From positions 1 through 23,097 of the forward strand of contig JAUWGW010000025.1 of NCBI GenBank assembly GCA_030606215.1: a DNA stretch of 23,097 nt, read 5' to 3'. This stretch comes from a bacterium (GTDB taxonomy: Bacteria; NPL-UPA2; JAUVJM01). Positions 1 through 6,267 of this stretch are shown here, one piece after another. The translations under genes and the position numbers were made by a program. Each line of letters starts with the position of its first letter. The stretch's first letter is position 1. The notes under the pieces are model-generated. The model saw only the letters and a list, made by a program, of their open reading frames with translations. It made no database searches and was not told the DNA's origin.

Positions 1-230
1 CTTATTCTTTTGACTACCTCTTTCTCAGCAAAATTAAATTCTTCCTTTTTCAATTTGCCAAGAAATCCCGTTATCTTGCTGCGATCGATAAGAAGACAAA
101 TATCCACATCTTGTGTAAACCTTGGATACCCTAACGCTGCAGAAGCAATTCCTCCAATAACAAGGTAATCTACCCCCTCTTTTTCCAAAAAGAAAATTAC
201 TTTCTTAAATAGTTCTGCAAGTGTGTTCAC
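1..230 (-). CDS. Nucleotidyltransferase-fold protein (AbiEii/MNT-like), partial
   Basis: The reading frame opens with GTG at 228-230 and runs off the left edge after 76 residues, so only the N-terminus is visible. Residues 24-43 hold the nucleotidyltransferase signature: a Gly-Gly pair (26-27), then an Arg-Phe-Thr stretch and Asp-Val-Asp (41-43), which would be the metal-binding acidic pair. This pattern is known from the AbiEii/AbiGii-type toxins, MNT-type toxins and related small nucleotidyltransferases that transfer NMP to RNA or protein. The start codon overlaps the stop of the upstream small gene in a GTGA tetranucleotide, which implies translational coupling. The pairing suggests a toxin-antitoxin-like module with this as the enzyme; that role is inference. 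The exact subfamily cannot be fixed without the C-terminal half. Confidence 0.72.
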   Translation of the reverse strand, partial: MNTLAELFKKVIFFLEKEGVDYLVIGGIASAALGYPRFTQDVDICLLIDRSKITGFLGKLKKEEFNFAEKEVVKRI

Positions 231-451
231 TTTTTTGGTTTCCTCAGAGTTAGTTCGAGACATACCGGAGTATCCAACAGGAATCGATCTTTGAACTCAT
301 TTACCATCTCTGGCGAGGTAAGCGACTCAAAAATTTCAACACTTTTTTCAATGGTCAACCCCCTCAAGTATTTTGTCTTCTCCTCCTCCATCCACTTAAA
401 CCTTTCCCCATTCAGAAATCCCCAATTAGGTCCTTTAATCTTTCTTCTCAT
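227..451 (-). CDS. Small protein coupled to the nucleotidyltransferase, putative antitoxin
   Basis: This 74-residue, highly charged protein is predicted mostly helical (Lys/Glu-rich centre, residues 20-45, with an IEKSVEIFESL segment). I do not recognise a named family. It starts at an ATG with only a weak purine-rich stretch upstream, and its TGA overlaps the next gene's GTG start by 4 nt. Small helical partners upstream of nucleotidyltransferases commonly act as antitoxins or substrate adaptors, so that is the working guess. An extended -10 element (509-517) and a perfect 16-bp inverted repeat (469-484) lie just upstream, which fits an autoregulated operon. That this frame is coding is supported mainly by the tight coupling to a recognisable enzyme. 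Confidence 0.6.
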   Translation of the reverse strand: MRRKIKGPNWGFLNGERFKWMEEEKTKYLRGLTIEKSVEIFESLTSPEMVNEFKDRFLLDTPVCLELTLRKPKK

Positions 452-468
452 TGTTATCAGTTCTCTAT

Positions 469-484
469 ATCCACTTATGTGGAT
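469..484. promoter_or_regulatory. Inverted repeat, candidate operator
   Basis: ATCCAC-TTAT-GTGGAT is a perfect inverted repeat with 6-bp arms between the -10 element and the start of the small gene. A further copy of the half-site (ATCCAC, 533-538) lies near the -35 position. Three half-sites around one promoter suggest an operator for autorepression by the pair. The arms resemble part of a DnaA box but do not match TTATCCACA. Confidence 0.4.
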
Positions 485-508
485 TCAAGATGTCTCCCAC
501 CTGATGGA

Positions 509-517
509 ATTATATCA
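509..517 (-). promoter_or_regulatory. Extended -10 promoter for the leftward pair
   Basis: On the minus strand these bases read TGATATAAT, a perfect TGn-TATAAT extended -10. No good -35 hexamer sits 16-18 bp upstream; the sequence there includes GTGGAT (533-538), which is also the half-site of the inverted repeat at 469-484. The start codon of the small gene is about 58 bp downstream. Confidence 0.5.
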
Positions 518-656
518 TTGACTCGTGTAAAAATCCACATAGAAATATTGCACAAAAATCTGCAATTCAGACAGCAGACCATCATCCCCCCCCCCTTGAT
601 TCTCTAGTGCACTGTTGCAAAAATCCTTTTACTTATTTGCACTACTTAACCGGAGG

Positions 657-719
657 GTCATTGCGAGGAGTGACAGCGACGAAGAATCTCCGGAGATTCT
701 TCGCTATGCTCAGAATGAC
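657..719. repeat. Dispersed palindromic repeat, copy 1
   Basis: A 63-bp imperfect palindrome runs from GTCATTGCGAGG to TCAGAATGAC, with a strong central stem GAAGAATCTC/GGAGATTCTTC. A close relative with the same GTCATT...AATGAC ends and the same GAAGAATCT core lies at 8991-9052. Two copies in 23 kb, both between genes, indicate a dispersed, non-coding repeat family (REP- or MITE-like). Confidence 0.75.
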
Positions 720-864
720 ATGTAATATTTGCTGTAGGAGGCCACTATAAGTTAGCATTTTTATGAAACACTACACTAGCAGGCCTCAAAGAGGAGAGTT
801 AAGAGGGAAACAAGACGAGGCAAAAATGGCGAAGCAGAATTTCATATATTTTCACATCAGGCAA

Positions 865-873
865 TGATATAAT
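865..873 (+). promoter_or_regulatory. Extended -10 promoter upstream of the methyltransferase gene
   Basis: TGATATAAT is a perfect extended -10. It is identical to the motif that faces the other way at 509-517. The region 17 bp upstream is AT-rich (845-850) and has no TTGACA-like hexamer. Initiation near 880 would give a leader of about 120 nt. Confidence 0.45.
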
Positions 874-1001
874 CTTATGGACAAGGTTACCCCCACCTAT
901 TTCCTCCCCCCTGCCTCGCCGGCAGGCGGGCCTTGAGGGAAAGGACTAAGGAGAGGGGAAAAGGAAATTCCTACACATTAAACTTAGAAGAAGGCGTTTC
1001 T

Positions 1002-1895
1002 ATGAGCGAGTTTGATAAAACTTTAGAAGAGAAAAAGATTCTTGTTGCTGATGGGGCATGGGGGACTGAAATGATGAAGATGGGGCTTTCAACCGGAGAA
1101 ACTCCTGAATTCTGGAATCTTGAAAGACCTCATCTCGTAAAAAAGGTTGCGAAGGGGTATAGAGAGGCTGGAGCAGATATTATATTAACAAATACATTCG
1201 GGGCAAATAGATTAAAACTGAAGAGGGCTGGATTTGAAGGAGATGTAAAAGAAATAAACAGGGTTGGCGTTGAGCTGTCAAAAGAGGAGGCGGGGGACTC
1301 CCTGGTCTTTGCCTCAATTGGTCCAACAGGAGAATTCTTAGAACCTTCGGGGAATTTTAAAGAAAAAGATTTTATAGAGACTTTCTCTGAACAGGTTGAA
1401 GGTTTTGTTGAGGGAAAAGCAGATGGCGTGATAATTGAGACTATGAGTGATGTAAAAGAAGCATTATGCGCGTTGAAAGCGGTTAGAGAAAATTCATCTT
1501 TATCTGTCGGTGTATCTCTGAGTTTCAACAAAGCTAAGGAAGGTTTCAGAACAATGATGGGGTTAACTGTTCAAGAGGTTGTTTCATCTCTTATAGAACA
1601 GAATCCAGATATCATCGGGGCTAACTGCGGCTCGGTAACTATTGAAGATATGGTTGGAATTACAAGAACAATGAGAGAGTTCACAACCTCTCCTCTATGG
1701 ATAAAACCAAATGCCGGGATTCCATATCTTAAAGATGGGAAGACTTTTTATCCTCAAGAACCTGAAGAGATGGCTTCTTTTGTACCTGAACTTATAAAAG
1801 AAGGAGTAAATATTATTGGGGGGTGCTGTGGGACCACACCGGAACATATAAAACTTATCAGGGAGAAGATAGATTCATGCCTGACATCCTGGTAA
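1002..1895 (+). CDS. Homocysteine S-methyltransferase domain protein
   Basis: This 297-residue protein belongs to the homocysteine S-methyltransferase family (BHMT, MmuM and the N-terminal module of cobalamin-dependent MetH), which moves a methyl group to the Zn-bound thiolate of homocysteine. The Zn ligands are visible: GANCG with Cys209, and GGCCG with Cys275-Cys276. The N-terminal DGAWGTEM motif (17-24) and TNTFGANR (63-70) fit the TIM barrel. The frame is open further upstream from a TTG near 933, but ATG 1002 has a good ribosome site (AGAAGAAGG) about 7 nt upstream and gives the family's usual N-terminus. No folate-, cobalamin- or SAM-binding MetH module follows, so the methyl donor is unknown. 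It could be a split MetH subunit or a methylated-compound scavenger. The next gene is about 105 bp away. Confidence 0.88.
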   Translation: MSEFDKTLEEKKILVADGAWGTEMMKMGLSTGETPEFWNLERPHLVKKVAKGYREAGADIILTNTFGANRLKLKRAGFEGDVKEINRVGVELSKEEAGDSLVFASIGPTGEFLEPSGNFKEKDFIETFSEQVEGFVEGKADGVIIETMSDVKEALCALKAVRENSSLSVGVSLSFNKAKEGFRTMMGLTVQEVVSSLIEQNPDIIGANCGSVTIEDMVGITRTMREFTTSPLWIKPNAGIPYLKDGKTFYPQEPEEMASFVPELIKEGVNIIGGCCGTTPEHIKLIREKIDSCLTSW

Positions 1896-2000
1896 AATAA
1901 ACTATATGCTTGACTTTTGTGTGGAAATTTGGTAATGATATTAGATAGGGTTGGCTAAATATGGTAAATTGGGATTGAAAAAGGAAGGAGGGTGTTCACC

Positions 2001-2438
2001 ATGAAAAAGGGAGGGAGTTCGGTAGTAGTTGTGGTGCTTCTGGTTGTAATCGCTATCGCCGCTGCCTTTATAATCAAGGCGGCAATACCGAAACGCTATC
2101 CGCGTCCAAATGTAGACTGGACATGTGAAGCATGTGATTACAAGTTTGTTGCAGAAGCCCAGGCAAAACCCATGGTTTGTCCTGAATGCGGCGGTGAAGC
2201 TGTTCGGACATATTATTATTACTGCAGTGTCCATGACCATGTGTTTGAGGCTTACAGGTCTAAACCTAATCCTGATGTAACACCGGAAGAAATGGGACCG
2301 CCTGAAGAAATGATGCTTTATAAACTGTCGGGTGGGAAATGGACAACGGAATTTCCTGCGAAAATTAGATGTCCCAAGGGAAATTCAGACCCTGAAACAA
2401 TTAGCTACTGTCCACCAGGATCAGAAAAAAGAGAATAG
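2001..2438 (+). CDS. Membrane-anchored zinc-ribbon protein of unknown function
   Basis: The 145-residue product has one hydrophobic helix (about residues 7-27) after a short Lys-containing N-terminus. A zinc-ribbon follows with CxxC pairs at Cys42/Cys45 and Cys60/Cys63. Further Cys and His residues (Cys75, His78, His80, Cys124, Cys137) suggest a second metal or disulfide site in the C-terminal half. ATG 2001 is chosen because AAGGAGG (near 1984-1991) sits about 9 nt before it; an in-frame GTG at 1992 is too close to that site. A weak promoter-like TTGACT-N17-TAATGA occurs at 1910-1938. The gene converges on parB with only 2 bp between the stop codons. I do not recognise a named family; the fold assignment is solid, the function is not. 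Confidence 0.75.
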   Translation: MKKGGSSVVVVVLLVVIAIAAAFIIKAAIPKRYPRPNVDWTCEACDYKFVAEAQAKPMVCPECGGEAVRTYYYYCSVHDHVFEAYRSKPNPDVTPEEMGPPEEMMLYKLSGGKWTTEFPAKIRCPKGNSDPETISYCPPGSEKRE

Positions 2439-2440
2439 AT

Positions 2441-3286
2441 TTAATCTAATTTTATACCGAGCAGGTTGAGGAAGCGTTCCAGGTCCTCATCAGAATAGTA
2501 TTCTATCTCCACTCTGCCGCCTGCTCTATGCTTTTTGACATGGACTCTGGTACCAAAAAATTGCTGTAATTTCTCTTCAATAGCAGCAAGCTCAGGTGAT
2601 TTTCTGACCACCAGTTGTCTTCTGGGCATTGTCGTAAGTGTCCGTTTTATCAGCACTTCCGTCTCACGGACAGATAACCCTTGTCTGACAATCTTCCTGC
2701 ACAGTTTCACCTGCTGATTCCTGTTTCCAAGACCCAGCAGAGCAATAGCATGTCCGCGGGAGATTCTGTCATGCCCCAGTTCTTCCTGGACCTCCTTCGG
2801 AAGCCTTAAAAGACGAACAGTATTTGCTATGGTTGCCCTGTCTTTCCCAACATCCTCAGCCAGTTTTTCCTGAGTAAGCCCGAACTCATCCATCAATTGT
2901 TTATATGCAGATGCCTCCTCAAGCGCATTAAGGTCATCCCTCTGAATATTCTCAATAAGGGATATCTCAAGCATTTCCCTGTCCGTAACATTTCTCACAA
3001 TAGCAGGAATACTCTCCATCCCCGCTCTCTTCGCTGCCTCCAAACGCCTCTCACCGGCAATTAGCTCATAACCTCCCTCTATAGATCTGACAATCACAGG
3101 CTGGATTACACCTCTCTCGCCCAATGACGCAACTAATTCCTCAAGTTTCGCCTCATCAAAATGTTTCCTTGGCTGATAACGATTTGGCGAAATTGTCTGG
3201 AGCCGCAGGTTTACAACCCCCTCAGTCTCCTTCTCCGCTCTGGGAATCAGAGCTTCCAACCCCCGTCCTAAAGCTTTCCTTGTCAT
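2441..3286 (-). CDS. parB: ParB, CTP-dependent chromosome partition protein
   Basis: ParB (281 aa) loads at parS, spreads as a CTP-bound sliding clamp, and recruits ParA and SMC. Visible parts are the N-terminal RKALGRGLEALIP segment expected for ParA contact, the CTP-binding domain with GERRLEA (78-84) and ENIQRDDL (112-119), a KorB-type helix-turn-helix around residues 135-185 (GLTQEKLAEDVGKDRATI), and a C-terminal dimerisation domain ending IEYYSDEDLERFL. The length is usual for chromosomal ParB. Its ATG lies inside the end of parA (65-nt overlap), so the two are translationally coupled. Two parS sites are located less than 1 kb upstream. The stop is 2 bp from the convergent zinc-ribbon gene, and no obvious terminator lies between them. 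Confidence 0.97.
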   Translation of the reverse strand: MTRKALGRGLEALIPRAEKETEGVVNLRLQTISPNRYQPRKHFDEAKLEELVASLGERGVIQPVIVRSIEGGYELIAGERRLEAAKRAGMESIPAIVRNVTDREMLEISLIENIQRDDLNALEEASAYKQLMDEFGLTQEKLAEDVGKDRATIANTVRLLRLPKEVQEELGHDRISRGHAIALLGLGNRNQQVKLCRKIVRQGLSVRETEVLIKRTLTTMPRRQLVVRKSPELAAIEEKLQQFFGTRVHVKKHRAGGRVEIEYYSDEDLERFLNLLGIKLD

Positions 3287-4070
3287 CTTTTATCACTTCC
3301 TTTGCCAGTTTTTGATACGCCTCAGCCCCAGGAGAAGTTATGTCATAGAGAATTATCGGTTTTCCAAAACCCGGAGCTTCACCAAGCCGAACACTACGCG
3401 GAATTATTGTTTCATAAACCTTCCCCCCAAAAAATCCTTTCACCTCCTCTACAACCTGCCGTGACAGATTTGTTCGCCAATCTGCCATTGTAAGCAGAAC
3501 ACCACTTACCTCAAGAGAAGGGTTGAGATTATGGTTTACAAGCTCAATTACCTTCAAAAGCTGGCTCAACCCTTCAAGTGCATAGTATTCACACTGAATC
3601 GGGATAATCGCACAGTCTGCCGCTGTCAGAGCGTTGACAGTCAGAAGTCCTAAAGAAGGAGGACAGTCAATAAAAATATAATCATACTTGTCCCTGACAG
3701 GCTCTAATGCCACCCTCAACTTTGTCTCCCTCGCAAACATTCCCACCAGTTCAACCTCCGCTCCGGTTAACTGGATATTTGACGGAACTATGTTAAGATT
3801 TTCAATCCCGGTTGAGATTATCACGCTTTCAAGAAACTTACCTCCAATAAGAGAATCATAAATGCTTTGCTCTATCTGCTCTTTGTTAATACCCAAACCA
3901 CTTGTAGCGTTCCCCTGCGGGTCGATATCAACCACAAGAATCTTGAGCGATTCAGACGCTATACATGCGGCTAAATTAATAGCTGTTGTAGTCTTTCCCA
4001 CACCTCCTTTCTGATTTGCAACCGCAAAAACTTTTCCCAATTTACCCCCTATTTGTTCCACGTGGAACAT
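3222..4070 (-). CDS. parA: ParA/Soj chromosome partition ATPase
   Basis: ParA is the deviant-Walker ATPase that binds nucleoid DNA and moves ParB-parS complexes. The 282-residue frame shows the deviant Walker A NQKGGVGKTT (19-28, with the signature Lys21), the DIDPQGN motif (48-54) and IDCPPSLG (134-141). The annotated ATG at 4070 lies at the edge of a parS site, so residues 1-6 (MFHVEQ) are encoded by the site itself. No good Shine-Dalgarno precedes that ATG. A TTG at 4038-4040, preceded by AGGGGGT, would give the more family-typical LGKVFAVANQ beginning, so the true start may be 30 nt downstream. The gene follows rsmG by about 18 nt and overlaps parB by 65 nt. Confidence 0.96.
   Translation of the reverse strand: MFHVEQIGGKLGKVFAVANQKGGVGKTTTAINLAACIASESLKILVVDIDPQGNATSGLGINKEQIEQSIYDSLIGGKFLESVIISTGIENLNIVPSNIQLTGAEVELVGMFARETKLRVALEPVRDKYDYIFIDCPPSLGLLTVNALTAADCAIIPIQCEYYALEGLSQLLKVIELVNHNLNPSLEVSGVLLTMADWRTNLSRQVVEEVKGFFGGKVYETIIPRSVRLGEAPGFGKPIILYDITSPGAEAYQKLAKEVIKDDKESFRTGVGSSDSQSGEGD
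4054..4069. promoter_or_regulatory. parS centromere site 1
   Basis: TGTTCCACGTGGAACA is a perfect 16-bp palindrome that matches the bacterial parS consensus (TGTTtCACGTGaAACA type). It overlaps the annotated parA start codon. ParB binding here could also affect parA expression. Confidence 0.95.
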
Positions 4071-4088
4071 TAACGACCGTTTTCATTT

Positions 4089-4928
4089 CTATGTTTTGTG
4101 ACCTACGACACCCATTTTGCTTAACTTCTTCTTATCCAAAGTCCTGATATGCATTGTTCCACGTGGAACAATGAGGGTATGAAGAGGTTTCCTCGCAGGA
4201 ACCCCATTCCCGCGGGGATATTCAGAGGGAGTTACCCTTTCCTTTCGGAAAGCAAGAATAACCCTCTTCTCTCTCCCGCCAGGCAAAACAAATTCTTTGA
4301 TTTCCTTTAGCTTGCCACCGAGAACTTTCACCGCACCTTTCCCTTCTTCAAATTCTTTCATTCCTGCGGGACCTTTCTGCGCTATAAAAAGCCCTCCCAC
4401 CTGCAGTAAAGGGAACGCATATTCAGAAATAACACTTAAATGAGCAACTGCTCTGCAGACCACAAGTTCATAACCCTCTGTGTAACCATCCGAATGCCCG
4501 AAGTGCTCTGCCCTTCCATTAAGAATTTTGACTCCATCAAGTTTCAGAAGGGAAATAATATGCCCCAGGAAAAAGCATTTCTTCCTGGATGCTTCAAGGA
4601 GGTGAACGAAAATATCCGGTCGTATGATTTTAAGGACAAGTCCCGGGAACCCCGCCCCCGTTCCGATGTCCAGGAGATGCACATAGCGTTCTTTTGGAAG
4701 TAGAGAAGAGCACGCAAGAGAATCAATAAAGTGTTTCCTCAGAATTTGCTCATCAGATGCTTTCGCAACCAGATTTATACGCCAGTTGTACTTAATCAAC
4801 TCCTCTAAATATTCAAGTATCAGTCTTTTCTCTTTTTCCCCGATTGAAACGCCAATCTCTTCGCACCATTTGCACAAATTTGTACTTTGCTTTTTATTTT
4901 CCAATGCAGAACTGTGAGAAAATTCCAT
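4089..4928 (-). CDS. rsmG: RsmG, 16S rRNA m7G527 methyltransferase
   Basis: RsmG (GidB) methylates N7 of G527 in 16S rRNA using SAM. The Rossmann SAM motif DIGTGAGFPG is at residues 87-96, and the conserved C-terminal YPRGNGVPARKPL is at 237-249. The family usually ends there, yet this frame continues for 30 more residues (250-279); part of that tail is encoded by parS site 2. The only in-frame ATG is at 4926-4928, inside the end of mnmE (35-nt overlap), with a weak ribosome site; a TTG a few codons in is an alternative start. The mnmE-rsmG-parA-parB order is a common origin-proximal arrangement in bacteria. Confidence 0.95.
   Translation of the reverse strand: MEFSHSSALENKKQSTNLCKWCEEIGVSIGEKEKRLILEYLEELIKYNWRINLVAKASDEQILRKHFIDSLACSSLLPKERYVHLLDIGTGAGFPGLVLKIIRPDIFVHLLEASRKKCFFLGHIISLLKLDGVKILNGRAEHFGHSDGYTEGYELVVCRAVAHLSVISEYAFPLLQVGGLFIAQKGPAGMKEFEEGKGAVKVLGGKLKEIKEFVLPGGREKRVILAFRKERVTPSEYPRGNGVPARKPLHTLIVPRGTMHIRTLDKKKLSKMGVVGHKT
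4155..4170. promoter_or_regulatory. parS centromere site 2
   Basis: This is a second, identical TGTTCCACGTGGAACA, 101 bp from site 1. It lies inside the 3' end of rsmG, in the C-terminal extension that reads IVPRGTM. Two identical palindromes next to parAB and about 5.5 kb from the DnaA-box clusters mark the origin-proximal centromere. Confidence 0.95.
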
Positions 4929-6267
4929 TCAGAATATCTTCGTTTGTAACCTTCCCCACAATCTCCCCGAGATTACTGAGAGCCTCTTTTAAATTAAAGG
5001 CAAGAATTTCCTCGCCCATTTTGCCAAGGCCCTCCGTTGCTCTCTTTAAACTTTCAGACGCCTTCTGCAACGCATTTAAGTGTCTTAGATTTGTCACAAT
5101 AGGTTCGCCGCGCGGACCTGCATCCCCATTCCATACTGTGCTTGCGATTTTCTCCTTCAATTCACTGACGCCTGTGCCCTGCACAGCTGAAACCATGAGA
5201 ATTCCATCTCTCCCACAAATTTTTTCCACTTGCGCTCGCTCAACACAAACCAGTAAATCGCATTTATTTATGATAGTAATTGCTCTGCTTTCACTCAAAT
5301 CTTGAAGAAGGCATTTATCTCCTTCAGTCAGAGGTTCGGAACCATCAATTACAGCGATAATCAGGTCAGCCCGGGAAAGACATTCAAGACTCCTCTTCGT
5401 CCCCTCCTTCTCTATTAAATCAGCAGAATCTCTCATGAGCCCTGCGGTATCTGCCATCCTCACAGGGATCCCGCCAATATCCACCATTTCTTCAACAACA
5501 TCCCTCGTTGTTCCAGGGATAGGGGTAACAATAACGCGCTCCTTCCCGAGAAGCACATTGAAAAGCGTGGATTTACCGACATTCGGTCTTCCAATAATTG
5601 ACATTCTAAGACCTTCCCTGAGAATAAGCCCAATATCCGCTGTAGCTCTTAACTCATCTATTTCTTCAATCAAGTTTAAAACTTCCCTGCGGAGAATCTC
5701 ACAGGAAGGGGGCACAACCCCTTCAGTCACAAAATCAATAGATGCCTCCACTTGAATAAGCATATCCTGCATTTTCTGAGCTAAACACTCCACTTTCTCT
5801 GCCAATTGCCCGTGTAATTGGGCTAATGCTGCCTTACAGCTTGTATCTGTTTTCGCCCTGATTACATCTGCCACCGCTTCTGCCTGAGTCAGGTCAATTC
5901 TGCCATTAAGATATGCTCTTTTTGTAAATTCACCAGGCTCAGCAAGACGGGCTCCTTTATGTATGACGAGTCTTAGAACACATCTAAGTGGAACAATCCC
6001 GCCGTGGCAGTTAATCTCAACTATATCCTCTCTCGTGTAGGTTCGTGGCGCTCGCATCACCGTAACCAGAACCTCATCAATGATTTCCCCGTCAGATGTG
6101 ATATGCCCGTAAGAAATTGTGTGGCTCGGGAGCTCGCTCAGAGTCTTGCCACTCTTACTCTGGAATATTTCTTCAACAATCCGCACAGCATCTTCCCCGC
6201 TCAACCTGACAATCCCGATACCACCCTCTCCCGGAGGAGTGGATATAGCCGCAATTGTATCATCCAT
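4894..6267 (-). CDS. mnmE: MnmE (TrmE), tRNA wobble-uridine modification GTPase
   Basis: MnmE works with MnmG to place aminomethyl-type groups at C5 of wobble U34. The 457-residue protein is full length. It has the N-terminal folate-binding domain beginning MDDTIAAISTPPGEGGIGI, a helical domain, and an inserted G domain with G1 GRPNVGKS (226-233), TTRD (253-256), DTAG (273-276) and NKCD (334-337). Glu286 aligns with the catalytic glutamate of the family. The C-terminal FCIGK (453-457) with its conserved Cys is intact. The ATG overlaps the end of yidC by 8 nt, and its own 3' end overlaps rsmG by 35 nt, so it is part of a compact leftward operon. MnmG is not in the window. Confidence 0.97.
   Translation of the reverse strand: MDDTIAAISTPPGEGGIGIVRLSGEDAVRIVEEIFQSKSGKTLSELPSHTISYGHITSDGEIIDEVLVTVMRAPRTYTREDIVEINCHGGIVPLRCVLRLVIHKGARLAEPGEFTKRAYLNGRIDLTQAEAVADVIRAKTDTSCKAALAQLHGQLAEKVECLAQKMQDMLIQVEASIDFVTEGVVPPSCEILRREVLNLIEEIDELRATADIGLILREGLRMSIIGRPNVGKSTLFNVLLGKERVIVTPIPGTTRDVVEEMVDIGGIPVRMADTAGLMRDSADLIEKEGTKRSLECLSRADLIIAVIDGSEPLTEGDKCLLQDLSESRAITIINKCDLLVCVERAQVEKICGRDGILMVSAVQGTGVSELKEKIASTVWNGDAGPRGEPIVTNLRHLNALQKASESLKRATEGLGKMGEEILAFNLKEALSNLGEIVGKVTNEDILNGIFSQFCIGK

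Larger units (their letters stand above)
452..1001. other. Intergenic region between the leftward pair and the methyltransferase gene
   Basis: No convincing gene is present. The stretch holds the leftward promoter and inverted repeat (469-538), a C-rich tract near 585-597, a dispersed palindromic repeat (657-719), and the rightward TGATATAAT element (865-873). In the presumed 5' leader there is a short GC hairpin, CCTGCC-TCGCC-GGCAGG (910-926). The leader between 874 and 1001 is about 125 nt. I looked for S-box or cobalamin riboswitch signatures, which a methionine-related gene might carry, and saw none. Confidence 0.6.

Noticed and set aside
469-484. DnaA boxes in the left promoter region
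   Set aside because: The arms share ATCCAC with DnaA boxes but do not match TTATCCACA, and they lie far from the origin genes.
933-1001. Longer N-terminus for the methyltransferase from TTG 933
   Set aside because: The extra 23 residues do not look like the family, and ATG 1002 has a good ribosome site and the typical start.
874-1001. Riboswitch in the methyltransferase leader
   Set aside because: The leader is long enough, but only a short GC hairpin is seen, without S-box or cobalamin signatures.
1130-1531. Long antisense frame inside the methyltransferase gene, and similar frames opposite dnaA, dnaN, gyrB and rtcB
   Set aside because: They mirror the coding pattern of well-identified genes, lack ribosome sites and show no family motifs.
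2430-2455. Bidirectional terminator between the zinc-ribbon gene and parB
   Set aside because: TAGATT-T-AATCTA is symmetric but AT-only with a one-base loop, too weak to call a terminator.
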